Below are positions 41,288 through 49,490 of a DNA stretch of 64,000 nt, piece by piece (the first letter of the stretch is position 1; each line of letters begins with the position of its first letter). A program made the position numbers and the translations under genes. Below the pieces are notes generated by a model, which did not search any database, was not told where the DNA came from, and saw only the letters and a list, made by a program, of their open reading frames with translations. The DNA is from Bailinhaonella thermotolerans. GTDB taxonomy: Bacteria; Actinomycetota; Actinomycetes; Streptosporangiales; Streptosporangiaceae. Where the stretch lies: assembly GCF_003594875.1 (NCBI RefSeq), contig NZ_QZEY01000008.1, positions 186,001 through 250,000 of the forward strand, read 5' to 3'.

Positions 41288-42460
41288 ATGCCGCACTACC
41301 GAGTCGTGGGCGAGGTGCCGCGCAAGCGCCACGTGCAGTTCCGGCGGCCCGACGGCGGGCTCTACGCCGAGGAGCTGATGGGCGAGGAGGGCTTCTCCTC
41401 CGACTCCTCCCTGCTCTACCACCGCCACCTGCCGACGGCGATCGTCAAGTCCGAGGCCGTCGAGGACACCTCCGCCGGGCGGCTGGCCCCCAACCTGCCG
41501 CTGTCGCCCCGCCACTTCCGCACCCAGGACCTGCCCACCGGCGGCGACCTGGTGACCGGCCGCCAGCTCCTCGCGGGCAACGGCGACGTCCGGATGTCGT
41601 ACGCCGCCGCGGACGCGCCGAACGAGCTGTACCGCAACTCGATGGGCGACGAGGTCGTCTACGTCCAGTCCGGCAGCGCGCGCTTCGAGTCGACGTACGG
41701 CGCGATGGACGTGGGCGCCGGCGACTACGTCGTGATCCCGACCGGCACGATCCACCGCTTCGTGCCGATCGAGGGGCCGGTCAAGGCGCTGGTCATCGAG
41801 GCCTCCGGGCACGTCCGGCCGCCGAAGCGCTACCTGTCCAAGCACGGCCAGTTCCTGGAGCACGCGCCGTACTCCGAGCGCGACCTGCGGGCCCCGTCCG
41901 AGCCGCACCTGGTCGAGGACGGCGAGACGCCCGTGCTGGTCCGCACCCGCGGCGGCCTGACCCGGCTGACGTACGCCCACCACCCGTTCGACGTCGTGGG
42001 CTGGGACGGCTTCCTCTACCCGTACGCCTTCAACATCAACGACTTCGAGCCGATCGTGAAGCGCACCCACGCGCCGCCGCCGGTCCACCAGACCTTCGAG
42101 GGGCCGAACTTCGTGATCTGCTCCTTCTGCCCGCGCCCGCTGGACTTCGACGCCGAGGCGATCCCGATCCCCTACAACCACCACAACGTGGACTCCGACG
42201 AGCTCATGTTCTACGTGGGCGGCGACTACTCCGCGCGCAAGGGCTCCGGCATCGACGTCGGCTCGATCTCCCTGCACCCGGCCGGGTTCACCCACGGGCC
42301 GCAGCCGGGCGCCGTCGAGGCCGTCATCGAGGCCGTGAAGCAGGGCCACGACCGCACGACGGAGATGGCGGTCATGGTGGACACCTTCCGCCCGCTGGAC
42401 CTGGGCCCGGCCGCGCTGCGCACCGAGGACCCGGACTACGCGTGGACGTGGGCGCGATGA
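41288..42460 (+). CDS. hmgA: Homogentisate 1,2-dioxygenase
   Basis: 390 residues from ATG 41288 with AAGGAGG (41272-41278). Non-heme iron ring-cleaving enzyme that opens homogentisate to maleylacetoacetate in tyrosine/phenylalanine breakdown. The C-terminal cupin carries the iron site: NHHNVDSDELMFYVGG (His and Glu ligands) and HPAGFTHGPQPG (the second His). Actinobacterial short form. Its stop overlaps the fahA start (ATGA), so both are translated together. Confidence 0.95.
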   Translation: MPHYRVVGEVPRKRHVQFRRPDGGLYAEELMGEEGFSSDSSLLYHRHLPTAIVKSEAVEDTSAGRLAPNLPLSPRHFRTQDLPTGGDLVTGRQLLAGNGDVRMSYAAADAPNELYRNSMGDEVVYVQSGSARFESTYGAMDVGAGDYVVIPTGTIHRFVPIEGPVKALVIEASGHVRPPKRYLSKHGQFLEHAPYSERDLRAPSEPHLVEDGETPVLVRTRGGLTRLTYAHHPFDVVGWDGFLYPYAFNINDFEPIVKRTHAPPPVHQTFEGPNFVICSFCPRPLDFDAEAIPIPYNHHNVDSDELMFYVGGDYSARKGSGIDVGSISLHPAGFTHGPQPGAVEAVIEAVKQGHDRTTEMAVMVDTFRPLDLGPAALRTEDPDYAWTWAR

Positions 42461-43614
42461 GCCTGTCGTCCTGGGTCCCGGGCGCGGACGCCTCGCCGTA
42501 CAACGCCTCCTGCCTGCCGTACGGCGTGGCGGACGGCTCGGTGGTCGTCCGGATCGGGGACCACGTGCTGTTCCTCGACGGGGTGTTCGGCGGCGGGGTC
42601 TTCGCCTCGGCGAGCCTCAACGCGTTCATGGCGTCCGGGCCGCACGAGTGGCGGGACGCCCGGGAGCGGATCCAGCGGCTGCTGACCGACGAGCGGTTCC
42701 GGGGCGCGGCCGAGCCGCACCTCAAGCCGCTGTCCGAGGTGACCCTCGGGATGCCGTTCGAGGTCGCCGACTACGTGGACTTCTACTGCTCCCTGGAGCA
42801 CGCGTCCAACCTCGGGCGCATGTTCCGGCCGGACGAGGAGCCGCTGAAGCCGAACTGGCGGCACCTGCCCGTCGGGTACCACGGCCGGTCCGGGACCGTC
42901 GTGCCGTCGGGCACGCCGGTGCGGCGGCCGTCCGGGCAGCGCGGGGCGGGCGACTTCGGGCCGTCGCGCAAGCTGGACATCGAGGTCGAGCTGGGGTTCG
43001 TGGTGGGCGTACCGGCGGAGGGGCCGGTGCGGACGTCCGACTTCGCCTCGCACGTGTTCGGCGTGACGCTGGTCAACGACTGGAGCGCGCGCGACATCCA
43101 GGCCTGGGAGTACGTCCCGCTGGGGCCGTTCCTCGGCAAGTCGTTCGCGACCTCGGTCTCGCCGTGGGTCGTGCCGCTGGACGCGCTCTCGGCCGCCCGC
43201 GTCCCCGGCCGCGGCCAGGACCCGGCGCCGCTGCCGTACCTGGAGCGGGCCGAGCCGTGGGGGCTGGACCTGGGGTTCGAGGTCGAGCTGAACGGCGAGG
43301 TCGTCTCGCGCCCGCCGTACGCCGGGATGTACTGGACCCCGGACCAGATGCTCGCGCACATGACCGTCAACGGGGCCACCATCCGGACCGGGGACCTGTA
43401 CGCCTCGGGCACGGTCTCCGGCGAGGACGCGGCGCAGCGCGGCTCGTTCATCGAGCTGACCTGGAACGGGGCCGACCCGGTGAAGCTGTCGGACGGCTCG
43501 GTGCGCGCGTTCCTGGAGGACGGCGACACCGTGACGATCACCGCCACGGGCCCCGGGGCCGACGGCGTCCCGATCGCCCTGGGCGAGGTCAGCGGCACGA
43601 TCACGCCCGCCTGA
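42457..43614 (+). CDS. fahA: Fumarylacetoacetase
   Basis: 385 residues, ATG 42457 overlapping the hmgA stop. Catalyses the last step of tyrosine breakdown, splitting fumarylacetoacetate to fumarate and acetoacetate. N-terminal SH3-like domain, then the catalytic domain: SLEHASNLGRMFRPDEEPL (active-site His region), GYHGRSGTVVPSG, LDIEVELGFVVG (metal ligands) and NDWSARDIQAWEYVPLGPF (substrate-binding hallmark). The isomerase for maleylacetoacetate is not next door; it may be elsewhere. A terminator follows at 43661. Confidence 0.95.
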   Translation: MSLSSWVPGADASPYNASCLPYGVADGSVVVRIGDHVLFLDGVFGGGVFASASLNAFMASGPHEWRDARERIQRLLTDERFRGAAEPHLKPLSEVTLGMPFEVADYVDFYCSLEHASNLGRMFRPDEEPLKPNWRHLPVGYHGRSGTVVPSGTPVRRPSGQRGAGDFGPSRKLDIEVELGFVVGVPAEGPVRTSDFASHVFGVTLVNDWSARDIQAWEYVPLGPFLGKSFATSVSPWVVPLDALSAARVPGRGQDPAPLPYLERAEPWGLDLGFEVELNGEVVSRPPYAGMYWTPDQMLAHMTVNGATIRTGDLYASGTVSGEDAAQRGSFIELTWNGADPVKLSDGSVRAFLEDGDTVTITATGPGADGVPIALGEVSGTITPA

Positions 43615-43660
43615 CCCGCGCGGGCCGCCCGGCCTACGCGGGCCGCCCGGCCCGCTTCTC

Positions 43661-43715
43661 GCGCCGATCCCGGGGTCTCGTCCACACGATGTGGAGGAGA
43701 CCCGGGGGTCGGCGC
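43661..43715. terminator. Long bidirectional terminator hairpin H3
   Basis: Arms 43661-43686 and 43690-43715 form a stem of about 26 base pairs with few mismatches and a three-base CGA loop. Lies after fahA, before the convergent tetR stop at 43834. The start TCTCGCGCCGATC resembles the arm of hairpin H2. Confidence 0.8.
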
Positions 43716-43833
43716 GCGGCGTTTTCCGGGCGGTTCCGAGGGACGGCTCCGGGGGTTTTCAGGGGGCGGTTCCCCCGGGGTTGCGGGGCGGTTCCCGGGC
43801 GTTCCGGGCGTTCCGGGGGTTCCGGGGGTTTCG

Positions 43834-44553
43834 TCAGGAGGTCCCGCCGTCGGCCGGGATGTAGGTGGAGAGCCCCCGGATGAACAGGTCCAGGCCGAAC
43901 TCGAAGCGGGTCTCGTCGTCGCCCTGTCCCAGGGGGCCCACCAGGGCGGTCGTGTGGGGGAACCGGTCGGGCGGCAGGCTGCGGAAGTACTGGATGACCC
44001 CCGCGTAGTAGGCCGCGATCTCCTCCGGTGACCCGCGGCCCCTGCGGGCCTCGTAGGAGACCTCGAAGGCGTCCGCCGTGATGTAGAGCGACAGCCGGTC
44101 CGCGGCCCACGCCACCTGCTGGTCGGGGATGCCGGCCTCGCGCAGGACGCCCAGCATCGCCTCGCTGAGCCGCAGGCCGTTCGGGCCGAGGGGCACGACC
44201 GCCAGCCCCACCTGGGCGATGTCTCCGTGGGAGATCAGCACGCGGCGGACCTCCCAGGCGATGGCCTTGAGCTTGGCCGTCCAGTCGCCCTCCCCCTCCT
44301 CGGGCACCCTGACCTCTCCGAGGACGTGGTCGAACATCATCTCCAGGAGCTCGTCCTTGTTCGCGAAGTGCGCGTAGAGCGAGGCGGGACCGGTGTGCAG
44401 CTCCTGGGCGACGCGGCGCATGCTGACGCCCTCAAGCCCCTCCTCGGCGAGGATGCGCAGCGCGGCGCGCAGGATGACGTCCTGACTGAGCGGCTTCCTG
44501 GCCTGGCCGGACTTCGGCGTGGTGCGCCACGGCGGCACCGGGACGTCGGACAT
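43834..44553 (-). CDS. TetR-family regulator of the DHA2 exporter
   Basis: 239 residues. HTH at about 25-70 (ILRAALRILAEEGLEGVSM; RVAQELHTGPASLYAHFANK). The rest is a TetR C-terminal domain with a GLDLFIRGL end, typical of TetR_C. It is divergent from an MFS exporter and the 210-base spacer holds eight GAAC-N3-GTTC operators, so it almost certainly represses the exporter and itself. ATG 44553. Confidence 0.92.
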   Translation of the reverse strand: MSDVPVPPWRTTPKSGQARKPLSQDVILRAALRILAEEGLEGVSMRRVAQELHTGPASLYAHFANKDELLEMMFDHVLGEVRVPEEGEGDWTAKLKAIAWEVRRVLISHGDIAQVGLAVVPLGPNGLRLSEAMLGVLREAGIPDQQVAWAADRLSLYITADAFEVSYEARRGRGSPEEIAAYYAGVIQYFRSLPPDRFPHTTALVGPLGQGDDETRFEFGLDLFIRGLSTYIPADGGTS

Positions 44554-44603
44554 GTTCGCCTCACCTTCCTCCAGCTCACGGCGCTGCCCCCGTCGAGCTT
44601 CAC

Positions 44604-44742
44604 GAACACTGTACTTCCGACGAACAGCGTACGTTCAACGAACCTCGTTCGATACAACGAACGACGTTCTTGACACGAACGTCGTTCTTCCGTAGAACAG
44701 TGTTCGCAGCAACGAACACCATTCGTTCGGCAAACACCGTTC
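44604..44742. promoter_or_regulatory. Array of eight GAAC-N3-GTTC operators over the exporter promoter
   Basis: 11-base units start at 44604, 44622, 44640, 44659, 44677, 44695, 44714 and 44732 (spacings 18,18,19,18,18,19,18). The four central units (44640, 44659, 44677, 44695) are perfect; the outer ones differ by one base each (GTAC or ATTC ends, AAAC start). The exporter promoter is inside: -35 TTGACA (44670-44675), 17-base spacer, -10 TAGAAC (44693-44698). This looks like cooperative repressor binding over the whole divergent region. Confidence 0.9.
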
Positions 44743-44763
44743 GCCCACCCGAAGGGGGAGATC

Positions 44764-46230
44764 ATGGCAACGACGCTCCAGGCGTCACGCCCGGCCGGAG
44801 AGGCGCAGCCGTACCGCTGGCGCTGGATGGCCCTCGCGGTCGTGCTGATCGCCGAGATCATGGACCTGCTCGACGCGACCGTCACCAACATCGCCGCGCC
44901 CGCGATCCGCGCGGAGCTGGGCGGCGGGAACTCGCTGATGCAGTGGATCGGCGCCGGATACGTCCTCGCGTTCGCGGTCGGGCTCGTCACCGGCGGGCGG
45001 CTCGGCGACATCTACGGCCGCCGCCGCATGTTCCTGATCGGGACGGCCGGGTTCACCCTCTTCTCGGTGCTGTGCGGGCTCGCCCCGTCGCCTGAGCTCC
45101 TGATCGTCTTCCGGGCGCTCCAGGGCGCGGCCGGCGCCGTGCTGATCCCGCAGGGCCTCGGGATCATCCGGGACAGCTTCCCGCCCAAGGAGCTCGCCGC
45201 CGCGATGGGCGCGTTCGGGCCGGTCATGGGCCTGGCTGCCGTCGGCGGGCCGGTGCTCGGCGGCTACCTGGTGGACGCCGACCTCTTCGGCACCGGCTGG
45301 CGCATGATCTTCCTGATCAACCTGCCCGTCGGCCTGCTCGCGTTCGCCGGGGGGCTGCGGTTCGTCCGCGAGGCCCGGGCCGCCCGCCGTCCCCGCCTCG
45401 ACCTGATGGGCGTCGCGCTCCTGTCCGCCACGCTCCTGCTCGTCATCTACCCGCTGGTCCAGGGCCATGAGCTGGGCTGGCCGGCCTGGATCTTCGCGCT
45501 GCTCGCGGCGTCCGTGCCGATGCTCGCGATCTTCGTACGGCACGAGCTGCGGCGGCAGCGCGCCGGGCTCGACCCGCTGGTGGAGATGTCGCTCTTCCGC
45601 AAGCGGCCGTTCACCGGCGGCCTCGTCGTCGGGCTGTCGTTCTTCTCCATCATGACCGGGTTCATGTTCATCGCCGGGCTGTTCTTCCAGCTCGGGCTGG
45701 GCTTCTCCCCGCTCGCCACGAGCGTGGCCCTCATCCCGGTGGCCCTCGGCATCGCGATCGGCGCGACCGTCGGCGGCGCCCTCACCGAGCGGGTCGGCCG
45801 GCGGCTGATGCACCTGGGCGCGCTGGCCGGGGTCGCCGGGCTCGCGGCGCAGTACCTCACGCTGCGCCAGACCGGCGCGGACGTGAGCGCCTGGCAGCTC
45901 GCGCCCTCCATGCTCGTGGTCGGCGTGGGGCTGGGCATGCTGATGACGCCGTTCTTCGGGATCGTGCTCGCCGGGGTCTCCGACGAGGAGGTGGGCTCGG
46001 CCTCGGGGCTGCTGCCCGCGGTCCAGCAGCTCGGGACCGCGCTCGGCCTCGCCGTGCTGGGCACGGTGTTCTTCGAGCTGGTCGGCGACGGCCCGGCGGC
46101 CTGGAGCCCGGCGGGCTTCGCCTCCGCCACCGGGACCGTGCTGCTCGTGCAGGCCGGCGGGCTGGCCCTCACCTTCGCGCTGACCTACCTGCTGCCCAGG
46201 CGGGCCCGCGCGGACGTGGAACACGGCTGA
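44764..46230 (+). CDS. DHA2-type MFS exporter controlled by TetR
   Basis: 488 residues, 14 predicted helices. DLLDATVTNIAAPAIRAEL (motif D1-like), GRLGDIYGRRRMFLIG (motif A) and GPVLGGYLVDADLFGTGWR (motif C) place it in the DHA2 family of drug/proton antiporters. ATG 44764 after AAGGGGGAG. Expression is probably set by the TetR protein at 43834-44553 through the operator array. It likely pumps out a small hydrophobic molecule that also induces it. Confidence 0.92.
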   Translation: MATTLQASRPAGEAQPYRWRWMALAVVLIAEIMDLLDATVTNIAAPAIRAELGGGNSLMQWIGAGYVLAFAVGLVTGGRLGDIYGRRRMFLIGTAGFTLFSVLCGLAPSPELLIVFRALQGAAGAVLIPQGLGIIRDSFPPKELAAAMGAFGPVMGLAAVGGPVLGGYLVDADLFGTGWRMIFLINLPVGLLAFAGGLRFVREARAARRPRLDLMGVALLSATLLLVIYPLVQGHELGWPAWIFALLAASVPMLAIFVRHELRRQRAGLDPLVEMSLFRKRPFTGGLVVGLSFFSIMTGFMFIAGLFFQLGLGFSPLATSVALIPVALGIAIGATVGGALTERVGRRLMHLGALAGVAGLAAQYLTLRQTGADVSAWQLAPSMLVVGVGLGMLMTPFFGIVLAGVSDEEVGSASGLLPAVQQLGTALGLAVLGTVFFELVGDGPAAWSPAGFASATGTVLLVQAGGLALTFALTYLLPRRARADVEHG

Positions 46231-46265
46231 GGCCGCCGCGCACTCCTCCGCATCGCTTTCGCCAA

Positions 46266-46310
46266 GTGTCCGATCATCCCGGCCGGTTTCCGGCAGGGTT
46301 GATCGGACAC
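46266..46310 (+). promoter_or_regulatory. 11-bp-arm hairpin between exporter and AI-2E-type gene
   Basis: GTGTCCGATCA (46266-46276) and TGATCGGACAC (46300-46310) pair perfectly; CCC/GGG and CCGG/CCGG can pair inside. It may be a terminator for the exporter, an operator for the next gene (starts 46333), or a structured leader. No T run. Confidence 0.6.
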
Positions 46311-46332
46311 ACCGCTATGCGGGAGGTGGGAG

Positions 46333-47487
46333 ATGACGGACGAGCGCCGCTGGCCGCTGCCCCGGGCCTTGATGCTGCTGCTGGGGCTGGCCTCGGCCTT
46401 CATCGTGCTCGCCGGGCTGCGCGAGGTCTCCTCGATCGCGGGCCCGGTCTTCCTGGCCCTGGTCATGACGGTGACGGTGAGCCCGCTGCGCTCCTGGCTC
46501 GCCCGCCGGGGCGCGCCGGTCGTGGTGACCGTGGGCGTGCCCATGCTCGTCGTGTTCCTGGTGCTGCTGGCGCTGATCGGCGCCGTCGCGCTGGCCGGGG
46601 TCCAGCTCGCCGGGGTGCTGCCGAACTACACCGACGAGTTCTCCCAGCTCATGAACGACGCCACCCGCTGGGCGGACTCGCTGGGCGTCCGCCGGGACCA
46701 GATCCAGAAGGCGCTGAACACCCTCGACCCCAGCCGGCTGTTCGGCCTGCTCCAGGGGTTCCTGTCCGGGCTGACCAGCACGCTGTCCATGTTCCTGCTG
46801 ATCGTGATCGTGGTGTTCACGATGGGCCTGGACGCCCTCAGCACCTCCCGGGTCATGGACCACATCGCCCGCAGCCGGCCCGACCTGGTCACCGCGCTGA
46901 GCTCGTTCGCCCGCTGCACCCGCCGCTACCTGTGGGTCTCCACGGTCTTCGGCGCGATCAACACGGTCCTGGACGTGACGGCCCTCTACATCCTGGGCGT
47001 GCCGCTCCCCCTCCTGTGGGGCATCCTCGCCTTCATCGCCAACTACATCCCCAACATCGGCTTCTTCCTGGCCCTCATCCCGCCCGCCCTCATCGGCCTC
47101 CTCGACGGCGGCGTGTCCACGATGCTCGGCGTGATCATCGCCTACATGCTGATCAACTTCGTGGTGCAGTCGCTGATCATGCCCAAGTTCCTCGGCGACG
47201 CGGTGGGCCTGTCCACCACCCTCACCATGCTCAGCCTCCTCGTGTGGGCCTACGTCCTGGGCCCCCTCGGCGCCCTCCTGGCCATCCCCCTGAGCACCCT
47301 CGTCCGCGCCCTGCTCGTGGACGCCGACCCGAACGCCAAATGGCTGGCGCCCCTCATCTCCGCCGACGCCCCCGACGACGATCCCAAAACCGGAAAGACC
47401 GGAAAGGCCGGAAAGACCGCCGAGCGGGACGCCTCCAGGAATTCCCAGAACCCCCCGGGGAACCCCCAGAGCCCCGATCGTCCCTGA
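46333..47487 (+). CDS. AI-2E family transporter
   Basis: 384 residues, about eight transmembrane segments. The AI-2E/TqsA-PerM-like layout is visible: paired helices at the start (ALMLLLGLASAFIVLAGL; GPVFLALVMTVTVSP), a soluble region with ANYIPNIGFFLALIPPALIG in the second half (a conserved family motif), and LGPLGALLAIPLSTLVRALL at the end. A disordered Lys/Asn tail follows. Originally linked to autoinducer-2, but many members are ion or unknown transporters. ATG 46333 after GGGAGG. Probably independent of the exporter before it, given the intervening hairpin. Confidence 0.85.
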   Translation: MTDERRWPLPRALMLLLGLASAFIVLAGLREVSSIAGPVFLALVMTVTVSPLRSWLARRGAPVVVTVGVPMLVVFLVLLALIGAVALAGVQLAGVLPNYTDEFSQLMNDATRWADSLGVRRDQIQKALNTLDPSRLFGLLQGFLSGLTSTLSMFLLIVIVVFTMGLDALSTSRVMDHIARSRPDLVTALSSFARCTRRYLWVSTVFGAINTVLDVTALYILGVPLPLLWGILAFIANYIPNIGFFLALIPPALIGLLDGGVSTMLGVIIAYMLINFVVQSLIMPKFLGDAVGLSTTLTMLSLLVWAYVLGPLGALLAIPLSTLVRALLVDADPNAKWLAPLISADAPDDDPKTGKTGKAGKTAERDASRNSQNPPGNPQSPDRP

Positions 47488-47493
47488 CGTCTT

Positions 47494-47581
47494 CCCCGTC
47501 CCCGCCGTCGCGCGTTCACGCGCTCTCCGGCCCGCCCCGGGCTCGAAACCGCCTGATCATCGTGACGGCGGCGGGACGGGG
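47494..47581. repeat. Intergenic hairpin H4, related to H1
   Basis: CCCCGTCCCCGCCGTC (47494-47509) pairs with GACGGCGGCGGGACGGGG (47564-47581) with bulges. The inside contains GGGCTCGAAACCGCCTGATCATCG (47539-47562), close to the H1 right arm core (GAAACCGCATGATCA). It separates the AI-2E-type gene from the FAAL operon and may terminate the former. Confidence 0.6.
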
Positions 47582-47720
47582 CCGGGTGTTCGGGGATGGG
47601 GACGGGATTGTCATCGGGGTTATAAGTGGCACGATCCGAATGCGCCGGGGTTTCGCAGCGGGAGGCGGATATCTGCCGTAGTTTCGGCCAGATCCGTGTG
47701 CCGCCGCGAGGGGAGTGCGC

Positions 47721-49463
47721 ATGTCCTTGCTGTCTCTGGGTGCCGAACCGCTTGTCGGGCGCGTCGCGCGGTGGGCGCAGGAGAGGCCGGGGGACCCCGC
47801 GTACACGTTCGTCGACTACTCGGAACGCCGCGAGGGGACACGGCGCACGCTCTCCTGGGCCGAGACGCACCGGAAGGCGTCGGCGCTGGCCGTACGGCTG
47901 CGCGAGGTGACCTCCGAGGGCGAGCGGGCGGCGATCCTGGCGCCGCAGGGGCTGGACTACGTGGTCGCCGTGCTCGGATGCCTGTACGCCAAGGTGATCG
48001 CGGTCCCGCTGTTCGCGCCGGACCTGCCCGGGCACGGGGAGCGGCTGATCCGCGCGGTGGACGACTCGGCGCCCGAGGTGGTGCTGACCACGGCGGAGGC
48101 GCGGCCCGGCGTGGAGCGGTTCCTGGAGGAGCACCCGGTCAAGGAGGTGCTGACGCTCGACGCGATCGACGACGCGCTCGCGGAGCGGTGGACGCCCCCC
48201 GCGATCGCCCTCGACGACGTGGCCTACCTGCAGTACACCTCGGGCTCGACCCGCGCCCCGGCCGGCGTGGAGATCACGCACCGCAACTACGGGTCGAACG
48301 CGCTCCAGCTCTTCGACGCCTTCGACGCCGACCCCGCGACCTCGACGGCGGTGCTGTGGCTGCCGCTGTTCCACGACATGGGCCTGATCGCCACGGTGGC
48401 CGCGCCGCTGGTGGCGGGGAACAACGCGGTGTTCATGGACCCGGTGGCGTTCATCATGCACCCGCTGCGCTGGCTCCAGGTGCTCAGCGAGTACGGCGAC
48501 GCGTTCACCGGCGGCCCCAACTTCGCCTACGAGTACTGCGCGGGCCGGATCACCGAGGAGCAGAAGGCGTCGCTGGACCTTCGCGGCGTGCGGGTCTTCC
48601 TGAACGGGGCCGAGCCGGTCCGGCCGAGCACCCTCGCGCGGTTCCAGGAGGCGTTCGCGGGCTGCGGGCTGCGGCCGGAGAGCCAGACCCCGGCGTACGG
48701 CCTGGCCGAGGCCACCGTGTTCGTGTCGAACGGCCGCTGGGACGCGCCGGCGAAGATCACCGTGTTCGACCGCGACGAGCTGACCCGGGGCCGCGCCGTA
48801 CCGGTGGGCGAACCGGCCGGGGACGGCGGCGACGAGCGCGTGAGCCGTCTCGCGTCCGCGGGCGCCGCGACCGGGCAGCACGTGCTGATCGTGGACCCCG
48901 CGACGCGCCTCGCCCGCCCCGACGGCGAGGTCGGCGAGATCTGGGTGCACGGCCCGAACGTGGCCCGCGCCTACTGGAACAACCCCGAGCGCAGCGAGGA
49001 GACCTTCCGCGCCCGCCTCGCCGGGCCCGTGGCCGGCCTGCCCGAGGGGCCGTGGCTGCGCACCGGCGACCTGGGCGTGGTGCACGAGGGCGAGCTGTAC
49101 GTCACCGGGCGGATCAAGGACGTCATCATCGTGGACGGCCGCAACCACTACCCGCAGGACGTGGAGGTCACGGCGCAGGAGGCGCACGAGGCGATCCGCA
49201 CCGACCACGTGGCGGCGTTCGCCGTGCCCGGGGAGGAGACCGAGCGGCTGGTCATCGTCGCGGAGCGCTCCCGGCGCGCGCCCGAGGACCTGGACCCGGC
49301 CGAGCTGGCCAAGGTCGTGCGGCGGGCCGTGAACGCCCGGCACGACCTGCGGCTGCACGACTTCGTGCTGGTCCCGGCGGGAACCGTGCCGCGCACGTCG
49401 AGCGGCAAGATCGCCCGGCAGGCCTGCCGGCACCGGTATCTGGACGGCACGCTGCAGGGATAG
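47721..49463 (+). CDS. Fatty acyl-AMP ligase (FAAL)
   Basis: 580 residues from ATG 47721 with GAGGGGAG (47708-47715); a GTG at 47715 is inside that site. Adenylates a fatty acid and hands the acyl group to a carrier protein. Core motifs: LQYTSGSTRAPAGVEITH (A3), WLPLFHDMGLI, FLNGAEPVRPSTL, TPAYGLAEAT (A5), LRTGDLGVV, GRIKDVIIVDGRNHYPQDVE (FAAL-type hinge and YPQD) and a lysine in SSGKIARQACR. The YPQD and NHYPQ wording separates FAALs from acyl-CoA synthetases. First gene of an operon with MmpL, MFS and glycosyltransferase; a partner PKS lies at 58792-64000. Confidence 0.9.
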   Translation: MSLLSLGAEPLVGRVARWAQERPGDPAYTFVDYSERREGTRRTLSWAETHRKASALAVRLREVTSEGERAAILAPQGLDYVVAVLGCLYAKVIAVPLFAPDLPGHGERLIRAVDDSAPEVVLTTAEARPGVERFLEEHPVKEVLTLDAIDDALAERWTPPAIALDDVAYLQYTSGSTRAPAGVEITHRNYGSNALQLFDAFDADPATSTAVLWLPLFHDMGLIATVAAPLVAGNNAVFMDPVAFIMHPLRWLQVLSEYGDAFTGGPNFAYEYCAGRITEEQKASLDLRGVRVFLNGAEPVRPSTLARFQEAFAGCGLRPESQTPAYGLAEATVFVSNGRWDAPAKITVFDRDELTRGRAVPVGEPAGDGGDERVSRLASAGAATGQHVLIVDPATRLARPDGEVGEIWVHGPNVARAYWNNPERSEETFRARLAGPVAGLPEGPWLRTGDLGVVHEGELYVTGRIKDVIIVDGRNHYPQDVEVTAQEAHEAIRTDHVAAFAVPGEETERLVIVAERSRRAPEDLDPAELAKVVRRAVNARHDLRLHDFVLVPAGTVPRTSSGKIARQACRHRYLDGTLQG

Positions 49464-49490
49464 CCGGAGCGCCGCTGTCGGGAGGCACGC

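Noticed and set aside
44604-44742. CRISPR or iteron origin
   Set aside because: Eleven-base palindromes at 18-base steps between a TetR gene and its target fit operators; no rep gene, no spacers of constant length and no AT-rich unwinding region.
47721-49463. Ordinary long-chain acyl-CoA synthetase
   Set aside because: YPQD and NHYPQ hinge wording and MmpL/PKS neighbours point to a fatty acyl-AMP ligase; not proven without the FAAL insertion being aligned.
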